A stretch of DNA of 64,000 bases, taken from contig JAFGJK010000110.1 in NCBI GenBank assembly GCA_016929135.1, forward strand, positions 20,923-84,922, given 5' to 3'. Below, one piece after another: positions 25,259 to 34,131 of this stretch. Origin of the DNA: Spirochaetota bacterium. Its GTDB lineage: Bacteria > Spirochaetota > UBA4802 > UBA5550. Below the pieces are notes generated by a model, which made no database searches, was not told where the DNA came from, and saw only the letters and a program-made list of their open reading frames with translations. Numbering within the stretch: position 1 is the first letter of the stretch; the number at the start of each line of letters is the position of its first letter. Position numbers and translations under genes: made by a program.

Positions 25259-26365
25259 CTAGAGTTTCATTCCCGGCTGGGATTGCTGCGCCTCGCGGAG
25301 CTTGATCTTCAACTCCCCCTCCAGCTTGGTGAGCTCGCTCTCCGCCTCGCGCCGCTTCAGGCTCCCCTCCTGCTGGATCTTCAGCGTCTCCTCTATGGTG
25401 GATACCAGCTGCTCGTGCACCTTCTTCAGCGTCTCGATCTCGACGATCCCCTTCTCCGATTCCTTGGCGATGTCGAGTGAGCCCTGCTTCAGCATCTCCG
25501 CGTTTTTTTTCAGCAGCTCATTGGTGGTTTCGGAGATTTCCTTCTGCATCTCCAGCGCTTTTTTCTGGCGGAAGATGCCTATGGCTATGACGATCTGGTT
25601 CTTCCACAGGGGGATGGTGTTCAGGATGGAGCTCTGTATCTTCTCCACCAGGAGCTGGTCGTTGTTCTGTATGAGCCGGATCTGCGGACTTGTTTGAATG
25701 GCGATCATCCGTGAGAGCTGAAGGTCGTGGACCTTTTTCTCCAGCCGGTTCGCCATCTGGGCCATGTCCTGCACCCTCTGGGCATCGATGGCGTCCCCTG
25801 ACTGCTCCGCCTTTGCCCTGAGCTCGGGGACGGTCTTTTCCTGAATCTCCTGGAGCCGCATCTTCCCGGCCAGAATGTAGAGGTCGATGTCCCTGATGTA
25901 ATCGACGTTCCTGTCGTAGAGGCCGTCGAACATGGTGATATCCTTCAGGAGCTGCATCCTGGCCTTGGTCAGCTCGTCGGTGATCTTCTCGATCTGGACG
26001 TTCACCTCGTCATACCGGGCGACGAACTTCTTCATGCCGGTGACGAAGCTGCTGATGATGGGTATCTTCGACATCACCCCTCCCGAAGGGGAGAGCTTGT
26101 CGACGTTGAGGCTCTTCACCTGCACCATCAGGTCGGTGAGGATGTCACCGACGTAGCCGGTGTCCTTGGACTGCATCCCCTCGAGTATGGTGTCGGCGAA
26201 ATTTGATACGCCGGTCTGCGCGCCGACACCGAACTGGATCACGCTCTGGGAATCTTCGACGTCGATCTGCTTCGCGATCTCCTCGACCTGCTTTTTCTGT
26301 TCCTCGCTGAGCTCATTCAGCGTGATTTCTTTCTTGTTCATGCTCTGCATCTGCTGTGCTTCCAT
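25259..26365 (-). CDS. TelA/KlaA family (toxic anion resistance) protein
   Basis: 368 residues, largely alpha-helical and coiled coil. The TelA pattern is clear: VQVKSLNVDKLSP, KKFVARYDEVNVQIEKITDE, LQLSRMIAIQTSPQIRLIQN and LWKNQIVIAIGI. Family members are linked to tellurite or cell-envelope stress but their mechanism is unknown. ATG 26365 follows GAGGAGGGTAGT. It is paired with an XpaC-like gene 45 bases upstream, a recurring partnership. Confidence 0.88.
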   Translation of the reverse strand: MEAQQMQSMNKKEITLNELSEEQKKQVEEIAKQIDVEDSQSVIQFGVGAQTGVSNFADTILEGMQSKDTGYVGDILTDLMVQVKSLNVDKLSPSGGVMSKIPIISSFVTGMKKFVARYDEVNVQIEKITDELTKARMQLLKDITMFDGLYDRNVDYIRDIDLYILAGKMRLQEIQEKTVPELRAKAEQSGDAIDAQRVQDMAQMANRLEKKVHDLQLSRMIAIQTSPQIRLIQNNDQLLVEKIQSSILNTIPLWKNQIVIAIGIFRQKKALEMQKEISETTNELLKKNAEMLKQGSLDIAKESEKGIVEIETLKKVHEQLVSTIEETLKIQQEGSLKRREAESELTKLEGELKIKLREAQQSQPGMKL

Positions 26366-26410
26366 ACTACCCTCCTCTCTGTTTTGATTCGGTGCCACGG
26401 ATGTGCGGAA

Positions 26411-27010
26411 TCATTTTTCAAGCTCCATCGTTTTCTTGAGCAGGGTGATCTCGGCGTTCAGGTCGAGAAGGTCATGCTCGTAGAGGTGCGCCAGCTGTCG
26501 GTCGTAGGTCTCCTTGACAGAGGCAAGCATCCCCTCGACCCGGGCGAGGGCTGCGGAGATCTCGGAAGTCATCTCCTTTCTCCCGGATAGTTCGATGTAC
26601 TGCTCCACGATCTTTTTCGTGGCGTCCACATAGTAGTTTATGAACTGGCGCGCCTTCCCCAGATCCTGCGGGTTCTTCATCAGGTACTCGAAGATCTCAA
26701 GCCCTGTCTTGCAGATCCCCCGCACCTGGAGGGCCACTGCGTTGCTCCGTATCATCCTGGCGCTGTTGCTGATCGCCCTGATCTTCTCTATGCCGGCTGC
26801 GGCGGTCTGTTGCGCGTTTTCCCTTGCCGGGTTTGCCGTACTCCTCTTTCCCGAATCCCATATTTTTCCCGCGCCCCTTAGAAGTAAACTCGATACCATT
26901 ACCGCCGCGATCCCGGCAATCGATGAAAGAAGGAATCCCAGGGGGGTGAACCTGAAGAGCGCCGCGAATACCGCGGTGCCCAGGAGGAAGATTAGAAATG
27001 CCTTTTTCAC
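26411..27010 (-). CDS. XpaC-like (BCIP hydrolysis family) membrane protein
   Basis: 199 residues. Two hydrophobic stretches at the N-terminus (about 3-45; AFLIFLLGTAVFAALFRF) anchor a long helical cytoplasmic region ending in LLDLNAEITLLKKTMELEK. The pattern LEIFEYLMKNPQDLGKARQF, NYYVDATKKIVEQY is the XpaC core. The family name comes from a blue-colony phenotype; no enzyme activity is established. It precedes the TelA-like gene, its usual partner. Confidence 0.82.
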   Translation of the reverse strand: MKKAFLIFLLGTAVFAALFRFTPLGFLLSSIAGIAAVMVSSLLLRGAGKIWDSGKRSTANPARENAQQTAAAGIEKIRAISNSARMIRSNAVALQVRGICKTGLEIFEYLMKNPQDLGKARQFINYYVDATKKIVEQYIELSGRKEMTSEISAALARVEGMLASVKETYDRQLAHLYEHDLLDLNAEITLLKKTMELEK

Positions 27011-27123
27011 CTGCCGGAACCTCTCTGTATCGTATCGCCCCCCCGCGGGTCAGGCGATAGTGATCTATTATTGTCGGCCCGCTGATTTTTTTACAAGTAA
27101 AATATGGAGGAGGCTGGCCGTGA

Positions 27124-27660
27124 TCAGAGGGATGCGATGATGCCCCGGACGGCGGAATCGATCTCCGGAAGGAGGGCTTCTATTCTGGCCATCTCGTCGC
27201 TGGAGAAATCCGACAGGACGTAATCGGCCACGGAGAGCATCTGATTGTCGGGCCTTCCCACGCCGAACCGGAGACGCCGGAAATCGGGGGTCCCCAGCTG
27301 CTCGATAATGGAACGGAGCCCGTTGTGCCCCTTGTGGCCGCCGCCTGTTTTAATCCTGAAGTCGCCGAAGGGGAGCTCGATCTCGTCGTGCACCACGATG
27401 AGGGATGAGGGATCGACACGGTGGTATGCCAGGGCCTGCTTCACCGGTCCGCCGCTCTGGTTCATGTAGGTCTGGGGCATCATCAGTAAAAGGTCGCGTG
27501 ATTCCATCTGCCCGGTACCGCAGAAAGCCGAGAAGGCGCTCTTCGAAACGCGGATTCCCCATGTATCGGCAAGGTGCGCCCCGATGATGAACCCTATGTT
27601 GTGGCGGTTTCGTCGGTATTTCATGCCGGGGTTTCCGAGAAAGGAGATGACGACCATCAT
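27124..27660 (-). CDS. pth: Peptidyl-tRNA hydrolase
   Basis: 178 residues. It recycles peptidyl-tRNA released during abortive translation. Family marks: FLGNPGMKYRRNRHNIGF with the catalytic His, PQTYMNQSG, VVHDEIELPFG and GGGHKGHNGLRSI. GAGGGGGGCAC precedes the first of two adjacent ATG codons. It follows the STAS gene by 19 bases. Confidence 0.95.
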   Translation of the reverse strand: MMVVISFLGNPGMKYRRNRHNIGFIIGAHLADTWGIRVSKSAFSAFCGTGQMESRDLLLMMPQTYMNQSGGPVKQALAYHRVDPSSLIVVHDEIELPFGDFRIKTGGGHKGHNGLRSIIEQLGTPDFRRLRFGVGRPDNQMLSVADYVLSDFSSDEMARIEALLPEIDSAVRGIIASL

Positions 27661-27679
27661 GTGCCCCCCTCTGCTACCT

Positions 27680-28018
27680 TCATCGGCGTGTTGTGAAGTC
27701 GACGGCTTCCTGCAGGGTTTCGAAATTGACGATCTTCTTGTCGATCTCGGTGATGGAGAAAAGCTCGGCGATCTCGTCCTTGACGCCCGCGATCACAAGC
27801 TGACGATCCGACTTCTGCAGATTCGCATGATAGTGGATGAGGAATTGGATCGACGAGCTGTCGATGAAACTCACGCCGGACAGGTCCAGGATGATGTTTC
27901 TCTTTGCGTCCACCTCCTCCTTCAGCGCAGATTCCAGGGGCACAAGGTTTTCGATGCTGAGCGATCCCTCCACCCGGAACAGTGAATAACGCTCGTGGGA
28001 TTCCAGTGAAAATCTCAT
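27680..28018 (-). CDS. STAS-domain anti-sigma-factor antagonist
   Basis: 112 residues, one STAS domain. MRFSLESHERYSLFRVEGSL opens the fold and LDLSGVSFIDSSSIQFLIH contains the phosphorylatable Ser region. Such proteins bind an anti-sigma kinase; none is encoded beside it. The frame is open for 32 codons upstream but the fold begins at ATG 28018. The ribosome site is weak. It lies 19 bases before pth. Confidence 0.85.
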   Translation of the reverse strand: MRFSLESHERYSLFRVEGSLSIENLVPLESALKEEVDAKRNIILDLSGVSFIDSSSIQFLIHYHANLQKSDRQLVIAGVKDEIAELFSITEIDKKIVNFETLQEAVDFTTRR

Positions 28019-28120
28019 TGTGAAACACGTATCCGTAAAATGCCGCGTCCTGAGACTGCGGCACCGTACCGAGGCACGATAATTCACGAAAAAAAAATAT
28101 GTCCATTTTGTCAAGCGTTA

Positions 28121-30034
28121 TCATTTCAGCCCGTCTCCGTTGCTCTCGATGAGAGTCTTTATGTAATCCTTCCATCGGCATTTTTCAATGCCGTACTCCA
28201 CATACCTGCCGTTGTAGTCGGTGATGCCGTAGGGTGTCAGGGTGATGGATTCAGGGCGCACGGAGGTCCTGAAGAGCACGCCGAAGCCGAGTATGTTCAG
28301 CTCGGCAAGTGATTCGCTCCCGTGCATGGTGAGGATCGCATTGGTGTCGTCCTCATCGAAGACGGACCTGCCCAGCAGGAGACGCTTGTCCAGCCCTGGT
28401 ATCTTCAGGTAGTCCAGTATGGTGGGGAACATATCCCGGTGGGATACGGGGCGTGTGATGCGGCGCGCACCGGTGCCGGGGAGCCGGATCTGAAGGAGCA
28501 GCTTTTTGATGTCGTTGTGAAACACGTGATGGCCGATCCTGCCGGGTGCGAACCCTTCGCCGTGGTCCGACACCACGGCGATCACCGTGTTCTCATAGGC
28601 GCCTGTTTCCCTGAGGGCCGCGATGATCTCTCCTATCCGGTTGTCGACGTTCCTGGTGGAGTTTTTATAGCGGTCAAAGAGATACCCTATATTATGTTTC
28701 ACCCGAATGTCCTTGAGACTCAGGATCTGCGGATAGTCCTTGAAGAGCTCCGCGTCTCTGTCGAAGTAATACTGGAAATGGCTGCTGTCCAGCTGTACGT
28801 AGAGCAGAAAGGGCCTGGGGCTCCCGCGGAGCCCGCGGATCAGCGAGACCGCCCTGTCGGTGGTGAACCGGTCGAGCTCGTTCCGCTCCTTCCCCTGGAA
28901 TGCGTCATAGGCGCTGTAGTAGCTGTCCAGCAGACTGCCGTTGCCGGTGAAGCGGCGGTAGAAGAGGTTCCAGTTGAAATTCGCCGATGCGACGAAATGC
29001 GTGGAGTAGCCGGCCCGTTTCATGATCCGGAGAATGACGGATCCCTGTGGATTGTGTTCCCCGGTATCGATGTCGTCGTCGAGCGTGTAGGCTGGCCTGT
29101 CCAGGAAGATGACGTTCCACGAGAGTGAGGTGTAGATGGCATCGCAGTAGGCGTTGGGGAAGGTGAGCGAGTCGCGGCTGAGGGCGTGGATGTGCGGGCA
29201 GATCTGCCCCTCCACCATGTCCTGGCGGAAGCTTTCCAGTACGAAGATCACGACATTCTTCTTTCTCAGAGGGGGGGCGATCCTTTCTATCATTGCCGCG
29301 GTCTGTAGTTCCCCTCGGTGAGGCGGGATCTCCAGTGTGAGTGATTGGCTGTTTTTCCGAAAGAGCTCGAGATAGAGCGGCAGATTCCTCCTCGAAAATA
29401 GCTGCGGGTGCTGCCATGATACAGCCTGTTCCAGCACGAACAGGAATGCCGCGAGGATCACGATTGCCGGCAGTACCCTGTCGAGGACCATCGGCGCGGG
29501 GTGCATCTTTTTCAAGAAACGCCGTATAACGCTGCCGATGACCAGTATATTGGCCAGGAGGATCACTATCCCCAGGGCCGATTTCAGTGAAAAGCCGGCC
29601 TCGTGGAGCATGAACAGAAAATCCTCCCCGAGATTGCACCGCAGGAGGATCTCAAGGGACTCGGTCAGATTCGTTCCCGTCACGGAGAGCACGAGGGCGA
29701 TGAGCAGTATCATGATGGAGTACAGGAAGGATGCGCCCGCCACCAGGTAGCGAAGGAGCCTGCCGCTCTTTGAATCGATGTAAAGTGCCAGGGAGAAGAT
29801 GAAGAGCTGTTGCAGTGAGAAGGAGATGATCGACCAGTGATCCACGAGGGAGGGAAGATGATACGGAATCCAGAGATGCGAGATCGCCAGGAGTATCAGG
29901 TAGAAGGGGATGGGGGATCCCTCCGAGTCGTTCTCCCCGAGGAACAGATCGGGGAGTCGGCTCTCCTGCCAGTGCTCCCTCATGGTTCCGGCGGCCCGTT
30001 TCACCGCGTGCAGGGTATCTCGTGTCTCTCCCAT
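28121..30034 (-). CDS. Membrane-anchored sulfatase / LTA-synthase-type phosphotransferase
   Basis: 637 residues. Four or five membrane helices (about residues 45-190) precede an extracytoplasmic alkaline-phosphatase-fold domain (about 255-600). VVIFVLESFRQDM begins it, the likely nucleophile Thr/Ser is in DAIYTSLSWN, and the metal site is VVSDHGEGF with HHVFHN. The sulfatase CxPxR motif for formylglycine is absent, which fits the LTA synthase/EptA-like class that moves phosphoglycerol or phosphoethanolamine. Substrate is not known. It starts 16 bases after the radical SAM gene. Confidence 0.8.
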   Translation of the reverse strand: MGETRDTLHAVKRAAGTMREHWQESRLPDLFLGENDSEGSPIPFYLILLAISHLWIPYHLPSLVDHWSIISFSLQQLFIFSLALYIDSKSGRLLRYLVAGASFLYSIMILLIALVLSVTGTNLTESLEILLRCNLGEDFLFMLHEAGFSLKSALGIVILLANILVIGSVIRRFLKKMHPAPMVLDRVLPAIVILAAFLFVLEQAVSWQHPQLFSRRNLPLYLELFRKNSQSLTLEIPPHRGELQTAAMIERIAPPLRKKNVVIFVLESFRQDMVEGQICPHIHALSRDSLTFPNAYCDAIYTSLSWNVIFLDRPAYTLDDDIDTGEHNPQGSVILRIMKRAGYSTHFVASANFNWNLFYRRFTGNGSLLDSYYSAYDAFQGKERNELDRFTTDRAVSLIRGLRGSPRPFLLYVQLDSSHFQYYFDRDAELFKDYPQILSLKDIRVKHNIGYLFDRYKNSTRNVDNRIGEIIAALRETGAYENTVIAVVSDHGEGFAPGRIGHHVFHNDIKKLLLQIRLPGTGARRITRPVSHRDMFPTILDYLKIPGLDKRLLLGRSVFDEDDTNAILTMHGSESLAELNILGFGVLFRTSVRPESITLTPYGITDYNGRYVEYGIEKCRWKDYIKTLIESNGDGLK

Positions 30035-30050
30035 GGCTCCCCTTGATCCG

Positions 30051-31223
30051 TCATATGTAGTTCCAGAGCAGCTCGAGGATAGCCTCGTCGAAGGACGGGG
30101 AGGACCGCTTCAGTTCGCGCTTGATGCGCTCCACCTCCGGGTTTTCCCTGTAATCGCTGAAGCCGCGGTAGATTCCCATCCTCCTGCCCAGGATGAACGA
30201 CTCCTTCCTGTCATTCTCGAGGGCCATGAAGCGATCGATCGTGTCGAGCATGGCCTCCCGGTCTCCGGGGAGCGTACCCTCAACGTCCTCCAGCAGGTTC
30301 ATGATATGATCGCTCTTCAGTATGCTGCCGTTGCAGCGCAGGGATTCGATGAAGCGCCGCAGCTCCAGCACCTTTTCCACCTCGGTGGGGTACGCCCATT
30401 TTTTTTCTGTGTAGAGCTCAAAGAGGGGGGTGCCCGGCACAGGGATGATGCTGCGTATCCGTATGAAGGTCGGATTCACCTCGTTCACTACTTTCGCCGA
30501 TTCCATGGCATTCTCTTCCTTGAATGCAACGCCGCCGAGCCCGGGCATATAGTATTCCGAGAGCTCAAACCCGGCCGCCATGACGTTTTTTCCCGCAACG
30601 ATCTGCTCCTCCTGAGTGACCCCCTTGCAGACCATCTCCAGCACCCTGTCAGAACCGGATTCCATTCCTATGTGGATCCTGTCGAGGCCCGCCGCCCGGA
30701 GCGCCGCCAGCTCCTCCGGCGTTTTTCTGCTGATCGTCTTCGCCCTGGCGTACGACGTGATCCTCTGGATCGAAGGGAAGGCGCGCCGTGCGTGTTCCAG
30801 GACGGCCACGACGCGTTCTGTTTTGAGCGCCAGTGAATCCGCGTCCTGAAGAAAAAGACTCTTCATCCCGTGGTACATCCAGAAGGCCACCTGGCGGATG
30901 AGCCCATGATCGATCTCCACATCCGGGGGGAGGCGTTTCACCGCCTGGATGGCATTGCGGCCGTCATGTTCATCGAGTCCCGCGGCGCGCATGGTGTCCA
31001 CAAGCATGTCCCTGATACGGGACATGGCATCAATATCCCTGATGACCTCCTCCGCGCTCCTGGGGGAGAACCTCTGACCCTTGTAGACCGGGCAGAAGGC
31101 GCACCGGTTCCATGGGCAGTTTCTGGTGAGGCGGAGGAGGATGCTCTGCGCCTCGCTGGGGGGGCGGATAGGGCCGAGCTCGAAGGAGACTGCCCCCATT
31201 GCCTGTTCAGGTTCCTGATTCAC
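30051..31223 (-). CDS. Radical SAM protein with CX4CX2C cluster motif
   Basis: 390 residues. The cluster-binding segment is LTRNCPWNRCAFCPVYKG, with four rather than three residues between the first two Cys. LFLQDADSLALKT, IHIGMESGSDRVLEMV and YYMPGLGGV are radical SAM barrel elements. I know of similar proteins with the CPWNRC motif but of no assigned reaction. It is the first gene of a pair with the sulfatase. Confidence 0.82.
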   Translation of the reverse strand: MNQEPEQAMGAVSFELGPIRPPSEAQSILLRLTRNCPWNRCAFCPVYKGQRFSPRSAEEVIRDIDAMSRIRDMLVDTMRAAGLDEHDGRNAIQAVKRLPPDVEIDHGLIRQVAFWMYHGMKSLFLQDADSLALKTERVVAVLEHARRAFPSIQRITSYARAKTISRKTPEELAALRAAGLDRIHIGMESGSDRVLEMVCKGVTQEEQIVAGKNVMAAGFELSEYYMPGLGGVAFKEENAMESAKVVNEVNPTFIRIRSIIPVPGTPLFELYTEKKWAYPTEVEKVLELRRFIESLRCNGSILKSDHIMNLLEDVEGTLPGDREAMLDTIDRFMALENDRKESFILGRRMGIYRGFSDYRENPEVERIKRELKRSSPSFDEAILELLWNYI

Positions 31224-31291
31224 CGTACCCCCTGTCTCATCGGTGATTTACGGGCATGTCGACGGTACACGGAATGCCGTTTCATCTGGAT

Positions 31292-31331
31292 ATTGTGTCA
31301 GCGGGTTTCATGGAATTCAATTTTTTTTTTT
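31292..31331 (-). promoter_or_regulatory. Promoter with A-tract UP element for the radical SAM-sulfatase pair
   Basis: On the minus strand a run of 11 A (31321-31331) is followed at once by TTGAAT (31315-31320), a 17-base spacer and CACAAT (31292-31297). The A-tract is in the position of an UP element. Expected transcription start is near 31285, about 60 bases before the ATG at 31223. The -10 box is only a partial match. Confidence 0.5.
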
Positions 31332-31446
31332 GACCGGGGGGGAAAAGGAGGGAAGCGAGAGGCCGCAGCCTGCTGACAGGAACGCTGTCGATGCAAAGAC
31401 TGCCGCCATTGGCCGTTGCATGGCATGCGCGGAAAAACGGCACTTC

Positions 31447-32289
31447 TCAATAGAGGTAGAAGCCCTTTCCGGTTTTCTTCCCCAGGTGACCGGCGGCCAC
31501 GTACTGGCTTAGGAGTGGGCAGGGGCGGTATTTCGAGTCCCCATACCCGCGGGACATCTCCTCGCCGACGGCGAGCACGATGTCCAGACCGATGTGGTCT
31601 GCCAGCTCCAGCGGACCCATGTGAAGGTTCAGTCCCAGCTTGAGCATCTTGTCGATTGACTCGGGCGTGCCGGTCCCCTCGTAGATAAGGAAGACTGCCT
31701 CGTTGATCATCGAATAGACGATCCTGTTAAGTGAGAACCCGGGATAGTCCTTTGCCTCGGCATAATCCTTTTTCAGCCTCTTCAGGAAGCTCTTGGCGAC
31801 CTCGACGGTCTCCCGGGTGGTGAGGAAGCCGGGGATGATCTCCACGAGCCGCATCACGCGCGCGGGCATGATGAAATGGAGACCGATCACCGATTGCGGC
31901 CGCTTGGTGACTGAGGCGATTTTCGTAATGGATATCGATGAGGTGTTCGACGAGAGGAGTGCGCCGGGGTTGCAGACCCTGTCAAGCTGCGCGAACACGC
32001 TCTGCTTGACCGCGAGGTCCTCGTAGACGCATTCAATCACGATGTCCGCGCTCTCCATGTTGTTGATTGAGCTGAATATCCTGATGCGCTGTAGTATCTC
32101 TCCCACCTTGTCCAGCGTTATACGTCCCTTTTTGGCGTAACTGTTCAGCTTCTCCTGGATCCGCTGGTACGCCCCCTTTGTCCTCGTTTCGTCGATATCG
32201 TAGATGATGACCCGAAAACCCGCCTCGGCCGACAGCTGTGCGATGTCCGTGCCCATTGTCCCGGTTCCGACGATTCCCACGGTCTTCAT
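31447..32289 (-). CDS. 3-hydroxyacyl-CoA (3-hydroxybutyryl-CoA) dehydrogenase
   Basis: 280 residues, the single-function short form. VGIVGTGTMGTDIAQ is the NAD site; SSNTSSISITKIAS, VIGLHFIMPARVMRLVEI with the catalytic His, and GFSLNRIVYSMINEAVFL follow. It ends in GKKTGKGFYLY. The usual HFFNP motif reads HFIMP here. It could serve butyrate or polyhydroxybutyrate metabolism or supplement fadJ. It lies 44 bases after the phosphatase gene on the same strand. Confidence 0.92.
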   Translation of the reverse strand: MKTVGIVGTGTMGTDIAQLSAEAGFRVIIYDIDETRTKGAYQRIQEKLNSYAKKGRITLDKVGEILQRIRIFSSINNMESADIVIECVYEDLAVKQSVFAQLDRVCNPGALLSSNTSSISITKIASVTKRPQSVIGLHFIMPARVMRLVEIIPGFLTTRETVEVAKSFLKRLKKDYAEAKDYPGFSLNRIVYSMINEAVFLIYEGTGTPESIDKMLKLGLNLHMGPLELADHIGLDIVLAVGEEMSRGYGDSKYRPCPLLSQYVAAGHLGKKTGKGFYLY

Positions 32290-32333
32290 GATGCCCCCCT
32301 GTGCCAGATTGTATAGGATTCTTCGGTAGCGCC

Positions 32334-32924
32334 TTACCGCAGGCCCGCGTCCTCTTTTGTTTTATCGATGTCGATCTTCTCGAGAAAAGGTATCAGGGAG
32401 GAGTTCCATACGGAATGATACCCGAACCCCCCCTCCTTCATCTCGCTGATCGCCTTTTCCCTGGGCCAGCCCATTACCGTCATGCGGTATACGGCGGTGA
32501 GCATGCCGGTCCTGTCTGCCCCGTGCATGCAGTGCAGAAAGACCGGCTGGTTTACAGGATCTGTTACGACCTTCAGAAAGCGAATGACGTCCCGATACTC
32601 AGGATTCCATGCCGTCATGGGCAGGTATATATACCGGAGCCCGGTGTCGCCCAGCGCCTGCCTGTCGCTGTGATTGGCCCGCAGGTTGATTACGGTTGTG
32701 ATGCCGAGTCTTTTCAGTTCCCGCATCCCCTCGGTGCTGGGTTGCGCCCCCCGGTAAAATGTCTCGCTCACCCTGAAGAGGTTCGGGGCCCCGGGCCTCG
32801 TTACCGGCTGCGCCCAGTCGTCCGGCCGCGCTCCCTGGTTCCGACCGGTGGTACACCCCGGCAGAAGCAGCGTTGCGGCAAGCAGCGCGGCGATGCCGGG
32901 ATAGCGGATAATTCTCTGCTTCAT
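32334..32924 (-). CDS. Lipoprotein tyrosine/dual-specificity phosphatase
   Basis: 196 residues. A signal peptide with lipobox LLLPGC puts the mature protein outside the cytoplasm. The cysteine phosphatase loop is HCMHGADRTG, preceded by a general-acid candidate in LPMTAWNPEY; FYRGAQPSTEGMREL and TVINLRANHSD resemble the Siw14/DSP class, some of which cleave inositol pyrophosphates. The substrate is unknown. It leads the dehydrogenase gene by 44 bases. Confidence 0.85.
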   Translation of the reverse strand: MKQRIIRYPGIAALLAATLLLPGCTTGRNQGARPDDWAQPVTRPGAPNLFRVSETFYRGAQPSTEGMRELKRLGITTVINLRANHSDRQALGDTGLRYIYLPMTAWNPEYRDVIRFLKVVTDPVNQPVFLHCMHGADRTGMLTAVYRMTVMGWPREKAISEMKEGGFGYHSVWNSSLIPFLEKIDIDKTKEDAGLR

Positions 32925-33106
32925 TGAACTCCCCCTCGACCCCTCTCTGAATCATGCGCTCCCCCTGGAACGGAGTGATGGGGCGATACGTTTAGGGGAT
33001 ATGCCCTACCGGCTGGATTGCAAGCATTAATTTTTGGAGCCTTTGTTGTATTATTGTCTTGATTCTGATGACTCGCTGTGATAGCTTTATAGATGCGGAG
33101 GCAGTA

Positions 33107-33862
33107 ATGAAGAGCCTGCTGATGGCTGCAATGGTCGCACTGTTGTGTGTTGCGCTTGCTCCCCCTAGCAATTCGGAAATGCCAGGGAAGGGCGTGATCT
33201 ACGGCGACAGGATCAATATCAGGAGCGCCCCTGATCTCTCGTCGAAGGTGATTGCAACGGCTGCGTGCGGCCAGATAGTGACGGTTCTGGAGAAAACAGC
33301 GAAAAGGAAGGCCATCGAGGCGGATGATCCTTTCGGTTACTTCTGGTACCGCATCGATGCAGTTCAGGGGAAGAGGGGGTGGATCTATGGGAGATACCTG
33401 TACCTCATGGGAGCATCGCCCTGTGAATTCGTTGAGAAGGGATCGCAGTGGCTGGTCGGCAGGAAGTTCACGATTCGCGGACGCCAGTACCAGTTCGCCA
33501 TCGCAGTGGAGCCCTCCGCTCCTCTCTTTAACGAATACGGGCTCACCAATTCAAGGATAAATGCGATGCCCCTCCTCGTCTCCAGCTCGCAGGCCTATCC
33601 ATTTTCGATGCGCCTCATGAAATCCATGATTATCTATCGTGAGCACTACGATCCCTGGCTCCGCCTGTGGAGTGATTCTGGCGTAATGGAAAAGGTGGCA
33701 TCGGTGGACTTCGCCGTGCAGGGGAAGAACCCGAGCCTGATAATCACTGTTAACTTCACAAAGCAGACTGGTCACGGGAAATACAGCCTATCGGTGGTCC
33801 CTGACGGCGGCGGTTTTGCAGTCAGCTCTTATACACTCTTGGAGGATGTGGAGGATTGGTGA
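33107..33862 (+). CDS. Secreted bacterial SH3-domain protein
   Basis: 251 residues. A signal peptide (MKSLLMAAMVALLCVALAPP) is followed by a bacterial SH3 domain (about 25-95; VIYGDRINIRSAPDLSSKVI, WYRIDAVQGKRGWIYGRYL). The remaining 150 residues form a beta-rich domain I do not recognise. GGAGG precedes ATG 33107; the frame is open 16 codons further. SH3 domains of this type often bind cell wall. It is monocistronic as far as can be seen. Confidence 0.75.
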   Translation: MKSLLMAAMVALLCVALAPPSNSEMPGKGVIYGDRINIRSAPDLSSKVIATAACGQIVTVLEKTAKRKAIEADDPFGYFWYRIDAVQGKRGWIYGRYLYLMGASPCEFVEKGSQWLVGRKFTIRGRQYQFAIAVEPSAPLFNEYGLTNSRINAMPLLVSSSQAYPFSMRLMKSMIIYREHYDPWLRLWSDSGVMEKVASVDFAVQGKNPSLIITVNFTKQTGHGKYSLSVVPDGGGFAVSSYTLLEDVEDW

Positions 33863-34115
33863 GAGCCACGGGAGAGGGTCTTGTCTGTTTAACTTTCCTC
33901 ACGCTTTTAGTGCTATACGATCAGCCGTACCGATTCCAAGGGATGCGGGGCCGAAGGGTTGTGATACGGGTGCGACACTCCCGCCGGCTTCATCCTCCCT
34001 CTATGTCAAGGGGAGTGTCTCACACAACGATGCTTGACTTTTTCCTCCAGGGGTTTCACCATGCATGCCTTTTCGCCAGTTGACGATCCACCTGACATCA
34101 CCATGTCACTTTCCG

Positions 34116-34129
34116 GGGAGGCCCCTCCC
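34116..34129 (+). promoter_or_regulatory. Hairpin overlapping the ribosome site of the hybrid kinase gene
   Basis: GGGAG (34116-34120), GCCC loop and CTCCC (34125-34129) form a short stable hairpin that would hide the only purine-rich ribosome site, two bases before ATG 34132. This could make translation dependent on unfolding. A longer inverted repeat, ACACTCCC (33975-33982) and GGGAGTGT (34011-34018), lies upstream. Confidence 0.35.
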
Positions 34130-34131
34130 TC

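Noticed and set aside
28121..30034. Formylglycine-dependent sulfatase activated by the SUMF1 protein at 63042
   Set aside because: The sulfatase-fold protein has no CxPxR motif and the SUMF1 protein lacks the catalytic Cys pair.
33975..34018. Terminator after the SH3-domain gene
   Set aside because: The 8-bp inverted repeat has a 28-base loop and no T run, so it is a poor intrinsic terminator; left as an unexplained minor repeat.
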